DNA from: Clostridiales bacterium
Lineage (GTDB): Bacteria; Bacillota; Clostridia; Christensenellales; Aristaeellaceae
Direction: 5' to 3'
Length of the DNA: 64,000 bases
Assembly: GCA_019419995.1 (NCBI GenBank)
Contig: JAHZHZ010000002.1
Location: 156,227-220,226, forward strand
Of this stretch, positions 33,764-42,661 are shown in pieces. The notes below the pieces were generated by a model. It was not told the DNA's origin. It ran no database searches and was given only the letters and a program-made list of their open reading frames with translations. Position 1 is the first letter of the stretch, and the number at the start of each line of letters is the position of its first letter. The position numbers and the translations under genes are program-made.

Positions 33764-35083
33764 ATGGATAAAATCAGCAGGCGAAATTGGATGCGTGCGG
33801 CATTAGTGGCTCTGTCAGCTCTGCTTGTTTCCATGGTTGTGATGAATATTGCCCGCTCGGAACAGCTTGTGGACGCTCAGAGTCGCATCAATGCCGTCTA
33901 TGAAAAGGCTTTTTACGAAACTTGTGAATTGACGGAAGCGATTTCCTCCAACTACCGCAAATTGCTGGTAGCGGCAGATGAAATGCAGATGCAGGTGCTA
34001 CTGGGAGAGATTAGCAGGGAAACCCAGGGGGCTGCGGGCAATCTGGCACTGTTACCTTTGGGAGAGCAGACCATATCCGCTACGATCAAATTTATCAATC
34101 AGGCGGAAGACTTTGCAGAGAGCTTGTCCCAAAAAATTGCTGAAGGCAGTGGAGTGTCCGAATCGGATTATGCCACCATGGAAACGCTCTCGGAGAGCGC
34201 CGCTGAATTCTCCGTGAGTTTGAGTAAACTGTTGGAGAGGTACGAACGGGGAGAGGCGGTATTTGACGCTACGGATTACGCAGAGACAGGCAACGAGAGC
34301 CTCTATCCACTTACCAGCGAAGCGGGAGAATACCCTGTGCTTTTGTATGACGGCCCATTCTCCGATGGGGCCACTACGGGCCAATATGAGGCGCTGAGCA
34401 CTCTTGGTAAGATCAGTGTGGAGCAGGCGGAAGAAAAATTGCGGGCGTTTATTCCTGTGGATGAACTCAGTTATACTGGAGAGAGCCATCCTGAGGTAGA
34501 TTGCTATGAGTTCCGGATACGCAGTGGAGATTATGAAATTTCTGCGGGACTGACGCAGAACGGTGGCGAAGTGCTCTATTTGTTGCCCGAGACGGGGGAG
34601 AGTCAGATCAATTACACGGAGCAGGAACTCTGTGACATTGCCCGGGCATTTCTGATCTCCCGGGGTTACGGCGCCATGGAAATGAGTTATTATTCTCGCT
34701 TTGGAGGAATACTGACCATCAATTATGCGGCCGTGCAGGATGGCGTGGTACTTTACCCGGATCTGGTAAAAATTCAGTTGTCCATGAAGGATGGCCGGAT
34801 CATCGGCCTGGACGCTAAAAATTATCTGAAGAATCACCGCACCCGCAGTCTTGCTACCCCTGCATTGACTCAAGAGGAGGCTATGTTGCGCATCAGTCCC
34901 CGGCTGGCGGCTACTTCTGCCCGCCTGTGCTTGATTCCCCAAAACCAGAAGGAATATCTATGCTACGAAATAAGCGCCACAGATGGGAACGATGAATTCC
35001 TGGTGTATGTGGATGCGCGTACAGGTGTGGAACGGGATTTGATGCAGGTGTTGTCCCGAAACAATGGAACGTTGGTGATGTGA
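33764..35083 (+). CDS. ypeB: Germination protein YpeB
   Basis: 439 residues. One N-terminal membrane segment (about 12-30) anchors a helical middle region and C-terminal PepSY-like repeats (about 215-430, for example the segment ending VQDGVVLYPDLVKIQLSMKD). YpeB keeps SleB in the spore and is degraded at germination. The sleB-ypeB order is conserved in spore formers. GAGGATACGGT precedes the ATG. Confidence 0.93.
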   Translation: MDKISRRNWMRAALVALSALLVSMVVMNIARSEQLVDAQSRINAVYEKAFYETCELTEAISSNYRKLLVAADEMQMQVLLGEISRETQGAAGNLALLPLGEQTISATIKFINQAEDFAESLSQKIAEGSGVSESDYATMETLSESAAEFSVSLSKLLERYERGEAVFDATDYAETGNESLYPLTSEAGEYPVLLYDGPFSDGATTGQYEALSTLGKISVEQAEEKLRAFIPVDELSYTGESHPEVDCYEFRIRSGDYEISAGLTQNGGEVLYLLPETGESQINYTEQELCDIARAFLISRGYGAMEMSYYSRFGGILTINYAAVQDGVVLYPDLVKIQLSMKDGRIIGLDAKNYLKNHRTRSLATPALTQEEAMLRISPRLAATSARLCLIPQNQKEYLCYEISATDGNDEFLVYVDARTGVERDLMQVLSRNNGTLVM

Positions 35084-35163
35084 GCATGGAATACTCAAGA
35101 CCTTCACCTAGGCGCGGGGAGCTGCATAACATGCAGCAGACCCTCTATGCGGAGCGTGATCCA

Positions 35164-35511
35164 ATGATAATGCGCGGAGATCTATTCAGCGCCTGTCTGG
35201 ATCCGGTGGTTGGCTCGGAGCAGGGTGGAATTCGCCCTGTGCTCATCGTGCAGAACGATGTAGGCAATCGCTACAGCCCCACGGTGATCGTACTTGCGGT
35301 CACGGGTCAGATCAACAAGACGCGCCTGCCCACCCATGTGCCGGTGGCCGCCGGCAGCACCGGGCTTCAGAAGGATAGCGTGATCCTCGCGGAACAGATT
35401 CGGACGCTGGATAAGCGCCGCCTGCGGGAAAAAATTGGTTCGCTGAAACCCGAGGTGATGCAGAAGGTGAGCGAGGCCATGCTGATCTCGCTGGGCTTCA
35501 CCATCCATTGA
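35164..35511 (+). CDS. mazF: MazF/PemK-type endoribonuclease toxin
   Basis: 115 residues. The opening MRGDLFSACLDPVVGSEQGG and RPVLIVQNDVGN are near-textbook for the MazF family of Firmicutes (NdoA). It cuts single-stranded mRNA at short motifs. The frame is open back to GTG 35080, which overlaps the ypeB stop, and to ATG 35086 and 35131, but the family begins at about 35164. No MazE antitoxin gene lies upstream, and downstream is only a terminator. Confidence 0.9.
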   Translation: MIMRGDLFSACLDPVVGSEQGGIRPVLIVQNDVGNRYSPTVIVLAVTGQINKTRLPTHVPVAAGSTGLQKDSVILAEQIRTLDKRRLREKIGSLKPEVMQKVSEAMLISLGFTIH

Positions 35512-35523
35512 CAGACGCAGCCG

Positions 35524-35557
35524 GCGCCGCGCACTTTAAGTGCGCGGCGCATTTTTT
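35524..35557 (+). terminator. Strong terminator after mazF
   Basis: Perfect 11-base GC-rich stem (35524-35534 with 35540-35550) followed by ATTTTTT. Confidence 0.92.
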
Positions 35558-35643
35558 ATGGGTAAGGATTTTACCAGCGGGTATTTATCTAAAGCAATGG
35601 ATGTGTCACGATTATAAGCTTAAACTTGAGACAGATGTGGGCG

Positions 35644-35672
35644 TTGTCTTTGGGCGAAATTTGTGCTATCAT
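35644..35672 (+). promoter_or_regulatory. Promoter of the DnaD-DnaI-ProX operon
   Basis: TTGTCT (35644-35649) and TATCAT (35667-35672), 17-base spacer. Confidence 0.55.
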
Positions 35673-35701
35673 AAAATCACCTGTTGAAATGAGGGGATTT
35701 T

Positions 35702-37159
35702 ATGCCTTTTTGCAGTTTTTCCGAGGGTGCGGCCATGTTTGATGTCACGCCTGTTGAAAACATGTTCCTGTTGGAATACCTTCCTACGGCCCCGGACGGC
35801 TTTCTGCGGGTCTATCTCTATGCGCGCATGCTGTGCCTGCACCCGGAGCTGGGTGGAGAGATTTCAGATTTGGCGAAGGCGCTGCACATGGAGGAGGATG
35901 CGGTGTACAATGCCTTTCAGTATTGGGAACAACAGGGACTGGTGGAAAAACTCAGTGATCGTCCGGCCAGCTATGCCATTTGTCCGCTGCGAAGCGGTGC
36001 TGCCGTACACGCACAAGCCGATCGGGATTACTATAAATACCGGGAATATAATGCTTCTCTCCAAGAACTGTTTGGCACGGAACTTTTGGAACCCCGGCAT
36101 TACAAGATGGCCAACGACTGGCTGAATGTATTGGGCTTCCCGGAGGAATCTGCATTGAAAATTTTGGAATTTGAGTTGCGCCTGCCAGGGGGACGTAAGG
36201 CCAACTCCGTATTCCGAAGAGCAGATAAACGTGCGGTAGAATGGGCGGAGCGGGGAATTCGCAGCCCTGAAGAAGTGCAGCGTGCTATTGATTATGATGA
36301 TCAGGTTTATGCCGTAGCTAGCGCCGTCATGAAACAATTGTCCATGAACCGCAGGCCTACCGCCAATGAACTGGATTGTGTGCGCCGCTGGGTACGGGAT
36401 TGGAAGCTGTCGAAGGAGGACGTGTTGCAGGCTTGTGGACAGACTACCCGGTCCAGGGCGCCATCCATCGCCTATCTGGATGCCATCTTAAAGGAACAGG
36501 TCGTCGGCGGTGAGGGTGAGCACTTTGCTGCGGTGAAAGCGGTGCTCCGGGAGCTGGGAGTGGGCAGTGGTACGCCCACCCCGGATCAGATGAAAAAGTA
36601 TGCCGGTATGCTCGAGGCGGGATTTGAGCCGGAGACTATTTTACTGGCGGCGGTGCAATGTGCACGCAAACGCAAGAACAGCTTTGAAGAATTGGAATGG
36701 ATGCTGGGCAAGTGGGGCGAAGTGGGTGTACATACCCGCGCTCAGGCGGAAAAGTATATTAGCGATATGCAGCAGGCCACCCATCGGGTGAGAAATGTGC
36801 TCGAAGCAGCAGGGCTCACCCGCAGGCCTAATATGGACGATCTCGAAAAGTACTCCCGTTGGAACAGCGCGTTCAGTGAGGATGTGATTGCCTGTGCCGC
36901 CCAGCGTGCCCGAGGGACCCGTGCCCCCATGCAATACATGGATAAATTGCTGGAACAGTGGAAGGTGGAGGGGATTGTCACGCTGCAGGATGCCCAGGCC
37001 AGCATTGCTGCCCGAAATCAGGCCCGGCAGGCGCAGACTTGCGAAAGCGGTGGAAATACTCAACACAATTACCAGCAGCACAGCTACACCGAAGCGGACT
37101 TTGGAGATGACTTCTATTACGATCCGGCTCGGGACTATGGAGAGGAGGGCAAGGCGTGA
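35702..37159 (+). CDS. DnaD-domain replication initiation/primosome protein
   Basis: 485 residues. The N-terminal winged-helix part (about 12-85) resembles the Clostridial DnaD/DnaB family (VENMFLLEYLPTAPDGFLRV). Three repeats of a DnaB_2/DnaD-like helical domain follow (about 155-225, 265-335 and 350-420), each ending in a PS.AYLDAILKEQ-like or APMQYMDKLLEQW-like segment that closes the domain. The tail is rich in Gln, Asn, Asp and Tyr. GAGGGG five bases before the ATG supports 35702. It overlaps the DnaI-like gene by GTGA, giving a helicase-loading pair. Confidence 0.88.
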   Translation: MPFCSFSEGAAMFDVTPVENMFLLEYLPTAPDGFLRVYLYARMLCLHPELGGEISDLAKALHMEEDAVYNAFQYWEQQGLVEKLSDRPASYAICPLRSGAAVHAQADRDYYKYREYNASLQELFGTELLEPRHYKMANDWLNVLGFPEESALKILEFELRLPGGRKANSVFRRADKRAVEWAERGIRSPEEVQRAIDYDDQVYAVASAVMKQLSMNRRPTANELDCVRRWVRDWKLSKEDVLQACGQTTRSRAPSIAYLDAILKEQVVGGEGEHFAAVKAVLRELGVGSGTPTPDQMKKYAGMLEAGFEPETILLAAVQCARKRKNSFEELEWMLGKWGEVGVHTRAQAEKYISDMQQATHRVRNVLEAAGLTRRPNMDDLEKYSRWNSAFSEDVIACAAQRARGTRAPMQYMDKLLEQWKVEGIVTLQDAQASIAARNQARQAQTCESGGNTQHNYQQHSYTEADFGDDFYYDPARDYGEEGKA

Positions 37160-38130
37160 CGAAATCGGACTGCATCCGGGATTTGCTGGCCGAGTATCAG
37201 GTTCAGCGTGCAAAAAATGAACAGGAACTTGCCGGACGCATTCAACGGGCGGAGGAACTGGACCCTGAAATTGCGCGTCTGCGGGAGGAAAATCGCAACC
37301 TGGCCTTTGAAACTGTGCGCAGGGTGATGAGCCTTCAGGACCCCCTTCAATGTCGCGAGGCTGCCGAACAGATGAAGCAGAGGGGGATTTTTAACAATCA
37401 TGAAATTCGCCGGCGCTTGAAAGCAGCGGGTTTGGACGAAGACTACCTTGAATTGCGTTATCGTTGTCCGGTTTGCAGGGATACCGGTTACGTGGGAGAT
37501 GCGCCTTCTCGATTCTGCGATTGCTTCGAAACCCGCCTGAGGATGAAGTTGTATGAGGATGGTACCATGTCCGGCCTGGATGAGCAAAGCTTTGCCCGCT
37601 TTGATTTGGAGCGCTTTCCTGAGGAGGGCGGCCAACGGGCACAGATGAAGCTGGTGCGCCAGAGCTGCGAAGATTACGCCAACAGTTTTCCCCATACCCG
37701 TTTTTTAAATCTTTTGCTCACCGGTGCGGGAGGACTGGGAAAGACCTATCTGCTCAACTGTATTTATGGCCAGGTGATCGGACGTGGCTATTCAGCCGTG
37801 CGCATTACAGCTTTTCGCATGTTTCAGAGCATGCGCCAGCAGCACTTTTCGGGGGGCGACGAGGAAATGAGCTTTGATCAGCTGATCGAGGTGCCTCTGC
37901 TGCTGATTGATGATCTGGGTTCCGAGCCCAAGATGCGCAATATCACCGTGGAATATCTCTTTACGCTGCTCAACGAGCGCTTGGCCACTGGTCGCCATAC
38001 GGTGGTGGCTACCAATCTTTCGCCTCTGCAGTTACAGGAAACCTATGGGGAGCGGGTGGCTTCCAGATTGCTTGATCGTAGCCGCTGCGCTACCATTCGC
38101 CTGTCGGGGAAGGATCTGAGAAGGTTATGA
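37156..38130 (+). CDS. dnaI: DnaC/DnaI-like helicase-loader ATPase
   Basis: 324 residues. A helical N-terminal part, a cysteine cluster (CPVCRDTGYVGD, then RFCDCF, about 99-120) and a C-terminal AAA+ domain with Walker A LTGAGGLGKTYLL (about 184-196) and Walker B LLLIDDLGSEP. DnaI-type proteins load the replicative helicase; the N-terminal zinc-binding part contacts the helicase. GTG start inside the stop of the DnaD-domain gene; the stop overlaps the next gene. Confidence 0.9.
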   Translation: MTKSDCIRDLLAEYQVQRAKNEQELAGRIQRAEELDPEIARLREENRNLAFETVRRVMSLQDPLQCREAAEQMKQRGIFNNHEIRRRLKAAGLDEDYLELRYRCPVCRDTGYVGDAPSRFCDCFETRLRMKLYEDGTMSGLDEQSFARFDLERFPEEGGQRAQMKLVRQSCEDYANSFPHTRFLNLLLTGAGGLGKTYLLNCIYGQVIGRGYSAVRITAFRMFQSMRQQHFSGGDEEMSFDQLIEVPLLLIDDLGSEPKMRNITVEYLFTLLNERLATGRHTVVATNLSPLQLQETYGERVASRLLDRSRCATIRLSGKDLRRL

Positions 38131-38630
38131 CGGAAACTGCTCAGGGACTGTTAAAACAGCTTGAAAGCTTGAATATTCCCTTTGACTTTATTAGTCATTC
38201 GCCGGTGCAGACTATTGAGGATTGCGCATTACCGGCAGGAATCTTGCATGCACTCATGCCTAAAAATTATTTTCTTGCTACACGGAACCAGAAACGTTTC
38301 TTCCTATGCCTGGCGAGGCCTGAGGCCCACTTTTGCAGTTCCGATATTTCTCATCAGGCAGGGTCATCCCGGCTTAGTTTCGGCTCTGAAGATCAGCTTA
38401 GGGATCTTTTGAAAACCTTTGCCGGTGCGGTTAGCCCACTGGGGTTGGCCTTTGATGTACAAAATCGCGTGGAGCTGTTGGTAGATCAGCGTTTAATTGG
38501 GGTCCAACGCCTTGCTTTTCACCCCTGTGACAATTGTGCGACCATCGCCGTTTCGGGTGCCGATTTCTTTGAACGTTTTCTTCCCGCCGTGCATCATACC
38601 TACCGCACGGTGCAATTTCATAATTTTTGA
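38127..38630 (+). CDS. YbaK/ProX-type aminoacyl-tRNA deacylase
   Basis: 167 residues. KNYFLATRNQKRFFLC carries the conserved lysine of the YbaK/ProX editing fold; LSFGSEDQLRDLL, VSPLGLAFDVQNRVELLVD and FHPCDNCATIAVSGADFF follow as in free-standing ProX proteins that hydrolyse Ala-tRNA-Pro. It starts with ATG within the stop of the DnaI gene. The exact substrate is inferred from similarity. Confidence 0.88.
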   Translation: MTETAQGLLKQLESLNIPFDFISHSPVQTIEDCALPAGILHALMPKNYFLATRNQKRFFLCLARPEAHFCSSDISHQAGSSRLSFGSEDQLRDLLKTFAGAVSPLGLAFDVQNRVELLVDQRLIGVQRLAFHPCDNCATIAVSGADFFERFLPAVHHTYRTVQFHNF

Positions 38631-38676
38631 AATAGTTTTGAAATATAATCGAAATAAGCATATATAATTTCCGACC

Positions 38677-38705
38677 TTGACTTTGATTCGACAGAATTGT
38701 ACAAT
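38677..38705 (+). promoter_or_regulatory. Promoter of the SH3 protein gene
   Basis: TTGACT (38677-38682) and TACAAT (38700-38705), 17-base spacer. Confidence 0.65.
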
Positions 38706-38780
38706 AGAATTGTGATCGGATCAAAAAAGGTCGGATTTTATTTATAATCTAAAAGGCATGTGCCTTGGAAGGAAAAAGAG

Positions 38781-39257
38781 ATGCGGAAAATGTTCAAAAT
38801 GGCAAAGGTGTTGGTAGTATTGACGTTGTTGGCGGCGTTGCTCTGTTCGAGTGCGTTGGCAGCTTCCTATGGTGCACAGGTGCTAATGCCGTCTATGAAT
38901 GTATATGGCGTTTCCGGCTCTCAAAAGGTGAAAATTGGGCAGTTGAAACAGGGCACAGATTTTACTGTGACTGCGATTTCTGGCAACTGGGCTCGCATTT
39001 CCTATAAGGGCAAGACTGGTTACGCCAAACTGGAAGACATGATTTTCGACAAAAAGATTAAAGCAGTGGCTTCCGAGGATACGGCAATTAAATTTGTAAC
39101 TCGCAAATCATATGAAGAGGGAACCTATTATAAGGCCACGCTGGAAGCTGGTACGACGGTGTATGTAGTGGGTAAGAAGGGCAGCTATGCGTTGGTTAAG
39201 AATGCTTCGGGTTCTGCGCTGGGTTATGTAAAGGCTTCCGATTTGAAAAAGAAGTAA
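38781..39257 (+). CDS. Secreted SH3-domain protein
   Basis: 158 residues. A signal peptide (about 1-28, ending SSALAA) and two SH3-like repeats (about 29-85 and 95-155). The second parts of both repeats (ISGNWARISYKGKTGYA and KKGSYALVKNASGSALGYV) resemble the SH3 repeats of the NlpC/P60 protein at 13984 but no enzyme domain is present. Likely wall-associated. ATG at 38781 has AAGGAA upstream; the GTG at 38760 lacks support. Monocistronic. Confidence 0.83.
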   Translation: MRKMFKMAKVLVVLTLLAALLCSSALAASYGAQVLMPSMNVYGVSGSQKVKIGQLKQGTDFTVTAISGNWARISYKGKTGYAKLEDMIFDKKIKAVASEDTAIKFVTRKSYEEGTYYKATLEAGTTVYVVGKKGSYALVKNASGSALGYVKASDLKKK

Positions 39258-39297
39258 GTAGTATAAAGAGGTTTGAAGTAACTTGGGGGAAGCGCAA

Positions 39298-39330
39298 GGG
39301 ACATCCGCAAAGGCGGATGTCCCTTCGTTG
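39298..39330 (+). terminator. Terminator of the SH3 protein gene
   Basis: Perfect 11-base stem (39298-39308 with 39313-39323) and TTCGTTGTT tail. Confidence 0.7.
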
Positions 39331-39372
39331 TTAAAGAAGGAAGAATGTCCACAATAAATAGGGGGCATTGGC

Positions 39373-39401
39373 TTGACAGGAGAGACACCGTGTGGTATGT
39401 T
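39373..39401 (+). promoter_or_regulatory. Promoter of the aminotransferase gene
   Basis: TTGACA (39373-39378) and TATGTT (39396-39401), 17-base spacer; transcription would start near 39408, ruling out a start codon at 39392. Confidence 0.65.
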
Positions 39402-39427
39402 TTAGTTTAAAGGCTGGGGGGATCGGT

Positions 39428-40612
39428 ATGCGCTTTGAAGAAAGTTATTTTGCGGAACAGATGAAGGGAATTACGGGGAGTGCCATTCGGGACATTTTCA
39501 AATTGCTGGGCAAGCCGGGGATGATTTCTTTTGCGGGAGGCAATCCCTCTAACAATGCGCTGGAGCCAGAACGGATCGGTGAGCTTGCACAGGAGGCGTT
39601 GGAACGTTACGGCACGAATCTGTTGCAGTACGGAGGAACGGAAGGGCTCAATGGATTGCGCAGCGGTATCGCAGCTTACCTGCGAGATACGGCACAGGTG
39701 CGCTGTACGGCAGAAAACATCCTTCCTGTGCAGGGCTCTTCTCAGGCTTTTGACTTGTTGCTCAAGGCTTTGATCAACCCGGGAGACGTAATTCTGGTGG
39801 AAAGTCCTACCTTCCTGGGGGCCATTCAGGCCATGCGCATTTATCAGGCTCGATTGATCTCCATGCCCATGGATGAGGATGGCGTGATCATTGAGGCGGT
39901 GGAGGAATTGGTAAAGAAGCATCATCCTAAGATGATGTACATCATTCCTACTTTTCAGAATCCAACGGGCCGCACGCTGGCGCTGGATCGTCGCCAGGCG
40001 CTGGCAGCCATGGCGGGCAAGTATGGCTTTGTGATCGCAGAGGATGATCCCTATCGGGATTTGCGTTACGAAGGGGAGCCCCTTGCATCCATTTCTTCCT
40101 TCGATGAGGAAGGCTGGGTGGTGTACATGTCCAGCTTTTCCAAATACATTGCGCCAGGTTTGCGAGTAGGCGCGGCGGCGGTGCCGGATGGGCGCCTGCT
40201 GCGCAAGATGGTGATCGGAAAGCAGTCTGCGGATGTCCACTCGCCGCTGATTACCCAGGCCATTGTGGAACTGTATTTGGAAAAGGGGTTGCTGCCAGAA
40301 CACCTCAAGCGTATCTGTGGAGAGTATCGCATGCAGATGGAGGCCATGCTGGACGGTTTTGTTCATTTCCCGGAGGGTACGCGCCATACGCGGCCTCAGG
40401 GCGGCCTGTTTGTGTGGGCACAGTTGCCGGAAGGCATGGATGCCTCAACAGCCTTAGAGCGGGCGATTGCGCGGAATGTAGCATATGTGCCCGGTGCGCA
40501 CTTCTATCCGGAGGGTGGTCACGGGAATACTTTGCGCTTGAATTTCTCCATGCAACCTGTGGATATCATCCGAGAAGGCATGCGGAGGCTGGGCGAGGCA
40601 TTGAAGGGATAA
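39428..40612 (+). CDS. PLP-dependent aminotransferase, class I (2-aminoadipate/LysN-like)
   Basis: 394 residues, fold type I. The N-terminal MISFAGGNPSN and LQYGGTEGLNGLRSGIAAYL, FQNPTGRTLALDRRQAL and the PLP lysine in SSFSKYIAPGLRVGAA are typical of the family that includes 2-aminoadipate, aromatic and branched-chain aminotransferases and MocR C-termini. The amino-acid substrate cannot be fixed. No HTH domain is attached. It is 34 bases before tyrS, so they may share a transcript. Confidence 0.87.
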   Translation: MRFEESYFAEQMKGITGSAIRDIFKLLGKPGMISFAGGNPSNNALEPERIGELAQEALERYGTNLLQYGGTEGLNGLRSGIAAYLRDTAQVRCTAENILPVQGSSQAFDLLLKALINPGDVILVESPTFLGAIQAMRIYQARLISMPMDEDGVIIEAVEELVKKHHPKMMYIIPTFQNPTGRTLALDRRQALAAMAGKYGFVIAEDDPYRDLRYEGEPLASISSFDEEGWVVYMSSFSKYIAPGLRVGAAAVPDGRLLRKMVIGKQSADVHSPLITQAIVELYLEKGLLPEHLKRICGEYRMQMEAMLDGFVHFPEGTRHTRPQGGLFVWAQLPEGMDASTALERAIARNVAYVPGAHFYPEGGHGNTLRLNFSMQPVDIIREGMRRLGEALKG

Positions 40613-40646
40613 ATAAAGGGAAAAAACAGTTTGGAGCGATGAATTT

Positions 40647-41879
40647 ATGAATGCACTGGATCTTTTGAAGGAGCGCGGATTTGTAAAACAGATCACTTTT
40701 GAGGAGGATTTGTACAAGGCCTTTGACAGTGAAATGGTTCCTTTTTATGTGGGGTTTGATCCCACAGCAGATTCCCTGCACATTGGCCATTATATTCCTA
40801 TCATGGCGATGGCCCATCTGCAGCGGGCCGGGCACAAGCCCTTTGCGCTGATGGGCGGCGGTACGGGCATGATCGGCGATCCCTCGGGTAAGAGTGATCT
40901 GCGAAAGGTGCTGACTGTGGAGGACATCGACAATAATGTCGCTCACATCAGGGCTCAGATGGAGCGCTTCCTGGATTTTGATCCGTCCCGGGAAAACTGC
41001 GCCGTAATTGTCAATAATGCGGACTGGCTGCGCAACCTCAACTACATCGATTTTTTGAGAGACGTAGGTGCGCTGTTCTCGGTTAACCGTATGCTCACTG
41101 CTGAGTGCTATAAGCAGCGCCTGGAGCGGGGATTGACTTTTCTGGAATTCAATTACATGTTGATGCAGAGCTATGATTTTCTGGAGTTGAATCATCGCTA
41201 CGGAGTCAAGCTTCAGTGCGGTGGCGACGACCAGTGGTCCAACATGCTCTCCGGTGCGGATTTGATCCGTCGCAAGGATCAGAAGGATGCTTTTGCGCTG
41301 ACCTTCCAGCTGCTTCTGACTCACGATGGCCGGAAGATGGGCAAGACGGAGAAAGGTGCGCTGTGGCTGGATCCCCAGAAGTGCTCTCCCTACGATTTTT
41401 ACCAGTATTGGAGAAACGTGGACGATCAGGACGTGGAAAAATGTCTGGGTCTGCTGACATTCCTTCCCATGGACGAGGTACGCCGCCTGGGTGCTTTGGA
41501 AGGCAGTGCTATCAATGAGGCCAAGCGAGTGCTGGCCTTTGAAGTGACGAAGAATGTGCACGGGGAGGAAGAAGCGATAAAGGCCCAGCAGGCGGCTGAG
41601 GCGCTCTTCGGCGGCGGAGCACTGGCAGGTTCCGTGCCTACCACGGCGCTGACGGCGGCGGAATTGGAGGCGGATAACCGACTGCTCTCCCTGGTGGCCA
41701 AGGTGGGCTTGTGTAAGTCCAACGGCGAGGCCCGCAAGACCATTCAGGCTGGTGGCCTCTATATCGGCGAGGAGAAGATTACGGACATCGATTTCCGGGT
41801 CACACCTGAATTGCTGGAGGGCGAGGGTCTGTTGATCCGCAAGGGCAAAAAAAGTTATCACAGATTTATAAAGGCATAA
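40647..41879 (+). CDS. tyrS: Tyrosine-tRNA ligase
   Basis: 410 residues. HIGH motif in TADSLHIGHY (about residues 40-49), GGGTGMIGDPSGKSDLR, the tyrosine-binding QCGGDDQWSN, and KMGKTEKGALWLD as the KMSKS-type loop. A C-terminal S4 RNA-binding domain is at about 340-408. KxGKT instead of KMSKS is normal for TyrRS of this type. No T-box leader fits in the 34-base gap upstream. Confidence 0.96.
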   Translation: MNALDLLKERGFVKQITFEEDLYKAFDSEMVPFYVGFDPTADSLHIGHYIPIMAMAHLQRAGHKPFALMGGGTGMIGDPSGKSDLRKVLTVEDIDNNVAHIRAQMERFLDFDPSRENCAVIVNNADWLRNLNYIDFLRDVGALFSVNRMLTAECYKQRLERGLTFLEFNYMLMQSYDFLELNHRYGVKLQCGGDDQWSNMLSGADLIRRKDQKDAFALTFQLLLTHDGRKMGKTEKGALWLDPQKCSPYDFYQYWRNVDDQDVEKCLGLLTFLPMDEVRRLGALEGSAINEAKRVLAFEVTKNVHGEEEAIKAQQAAEALFGGGALAGSVPTTALTAAELEADNRLLSLVAKVGLCKSNGEARKTIQAGGLYIGEEKITDIDFRVTPELLEGEGLLIRKGKKSYHRFIKA

Positions 41880-41886
41880 TTGGGAA

Positions 41887-41917
41887 GGCGCCGCCGGTCA
41901 TTTTGACCGGCGGCGCC
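41887..41917 (+). terminator. Hairpin after tyrS
   Basis: Perfect 14-base GC-rich stem (41887-41900 with 41904-41917) without a T-run. Confidence 0.6.
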
Positions 41918-42010
41918 ACCGCGCATGGCGCATGCTGACATGAAAGCACTCCCGTTGTGTGCTCTACGGGCCGTGGAGCAGGACGACAGAATGCCTTTTT
42001 CTCCGCGCTC

Positions 42011-42040
42011 TTGACGGGCGAACGGAATTTGCTCTATAAT
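42011..42040 (+). promoter_or_regulatory. Promoter of the yigZ-rluA-cof-trmL operon
   Basis: TTGACG (42011-42016) and TATAAT (42035-42040), 18-base spacer. Confidence 0.7.
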
Positions 42041-42072
42041 GAAAAGGATTTTGAAGGGCGGGAGGGATAAAT

Positions 42073-42661
42073 GTGGCGCTCAAGGCCTATAAGACCCTGC
42101 TGAGGCAGGCACAGGATAGTTTTATCATTCATAAATCCCGCTTTATTGGTCATGGCTGCCCCTGCGAAACGGAGGAGGAGGCCCTTGCCTTTCTGTCAGA
42201 AATACGGGAAAGGCACAAGGACGCCAATCATAATTGCTATGCCTACATTATTGGTCCCAACATGGGTGTGATGCGCTATAGTGACGACGGAGAACCGGGC
42301 GGCACAGCGGGTATGCCCATCATTGAAGTGATGAAGGCTAGGGGCGTGACTAACTGCGCCGTGGTGGTTACCCGCTGCAGCGGCAGCCCTTGGGGCATGT
42401 GGCGTAGGTGTGATGCACCCTACCGCTCGGTACTTGATGGAAATTCCTTATCCTATGCTCAATCGCATGGATTACTTTTTGAAGGACGCTCCAGTGCTGG
42501 TGGAGGATAAAAGCTATACCGATGTAATTAGCTATACTTTTGTGATTCGCTCGCAGGATGAGGAGAGCTTTTTTAAGCAGCTAACCGATTTTAGCGAGGG
42601 CCGGGTGGAACCGTTGCGGGTGGAGGAAATTTATATGCCCTGGCCGGAGGAGGAAGTGTGA
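42073..42661 (+). pseudogene. yigZ: Frameshifted YigZ/IMPACT family gene
   Basis: The first frame (42073-42510, GTG start, GGAGGG upstream) has the IMPACT N-terminal domain: KSRFIGHGCPCETEEEALAF, HNCYAYIIG, YSDDGEPGGTAGMPI and NCAVVVTR. Then it departs from the family, where a RYFGG and GxGGLVRAY region is expected. The C-terminal EF-G-like part (YFLKDAPVLVEDKSYTDVI onward) continues in the +1 frame to a stop at 42661 that overlaps the next gene by GTGA. So one net +1 (or -2) shift lies between about 42376 and 42440. It may be a recent mutation or a sequencing/assembly error. Confidence 0.8.

Noticed and set aside
41339..41380. TyrS KMGKT instead of KMSKS as possible active-site defect
   Set aside because: KxGKT is the normal form in this class of bacterial TyrRS.
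40566..41861. 431-codon minus-strand frame opposite tyrS
   Set aside because: Antisense to tyrS throughout; no family resemblance.
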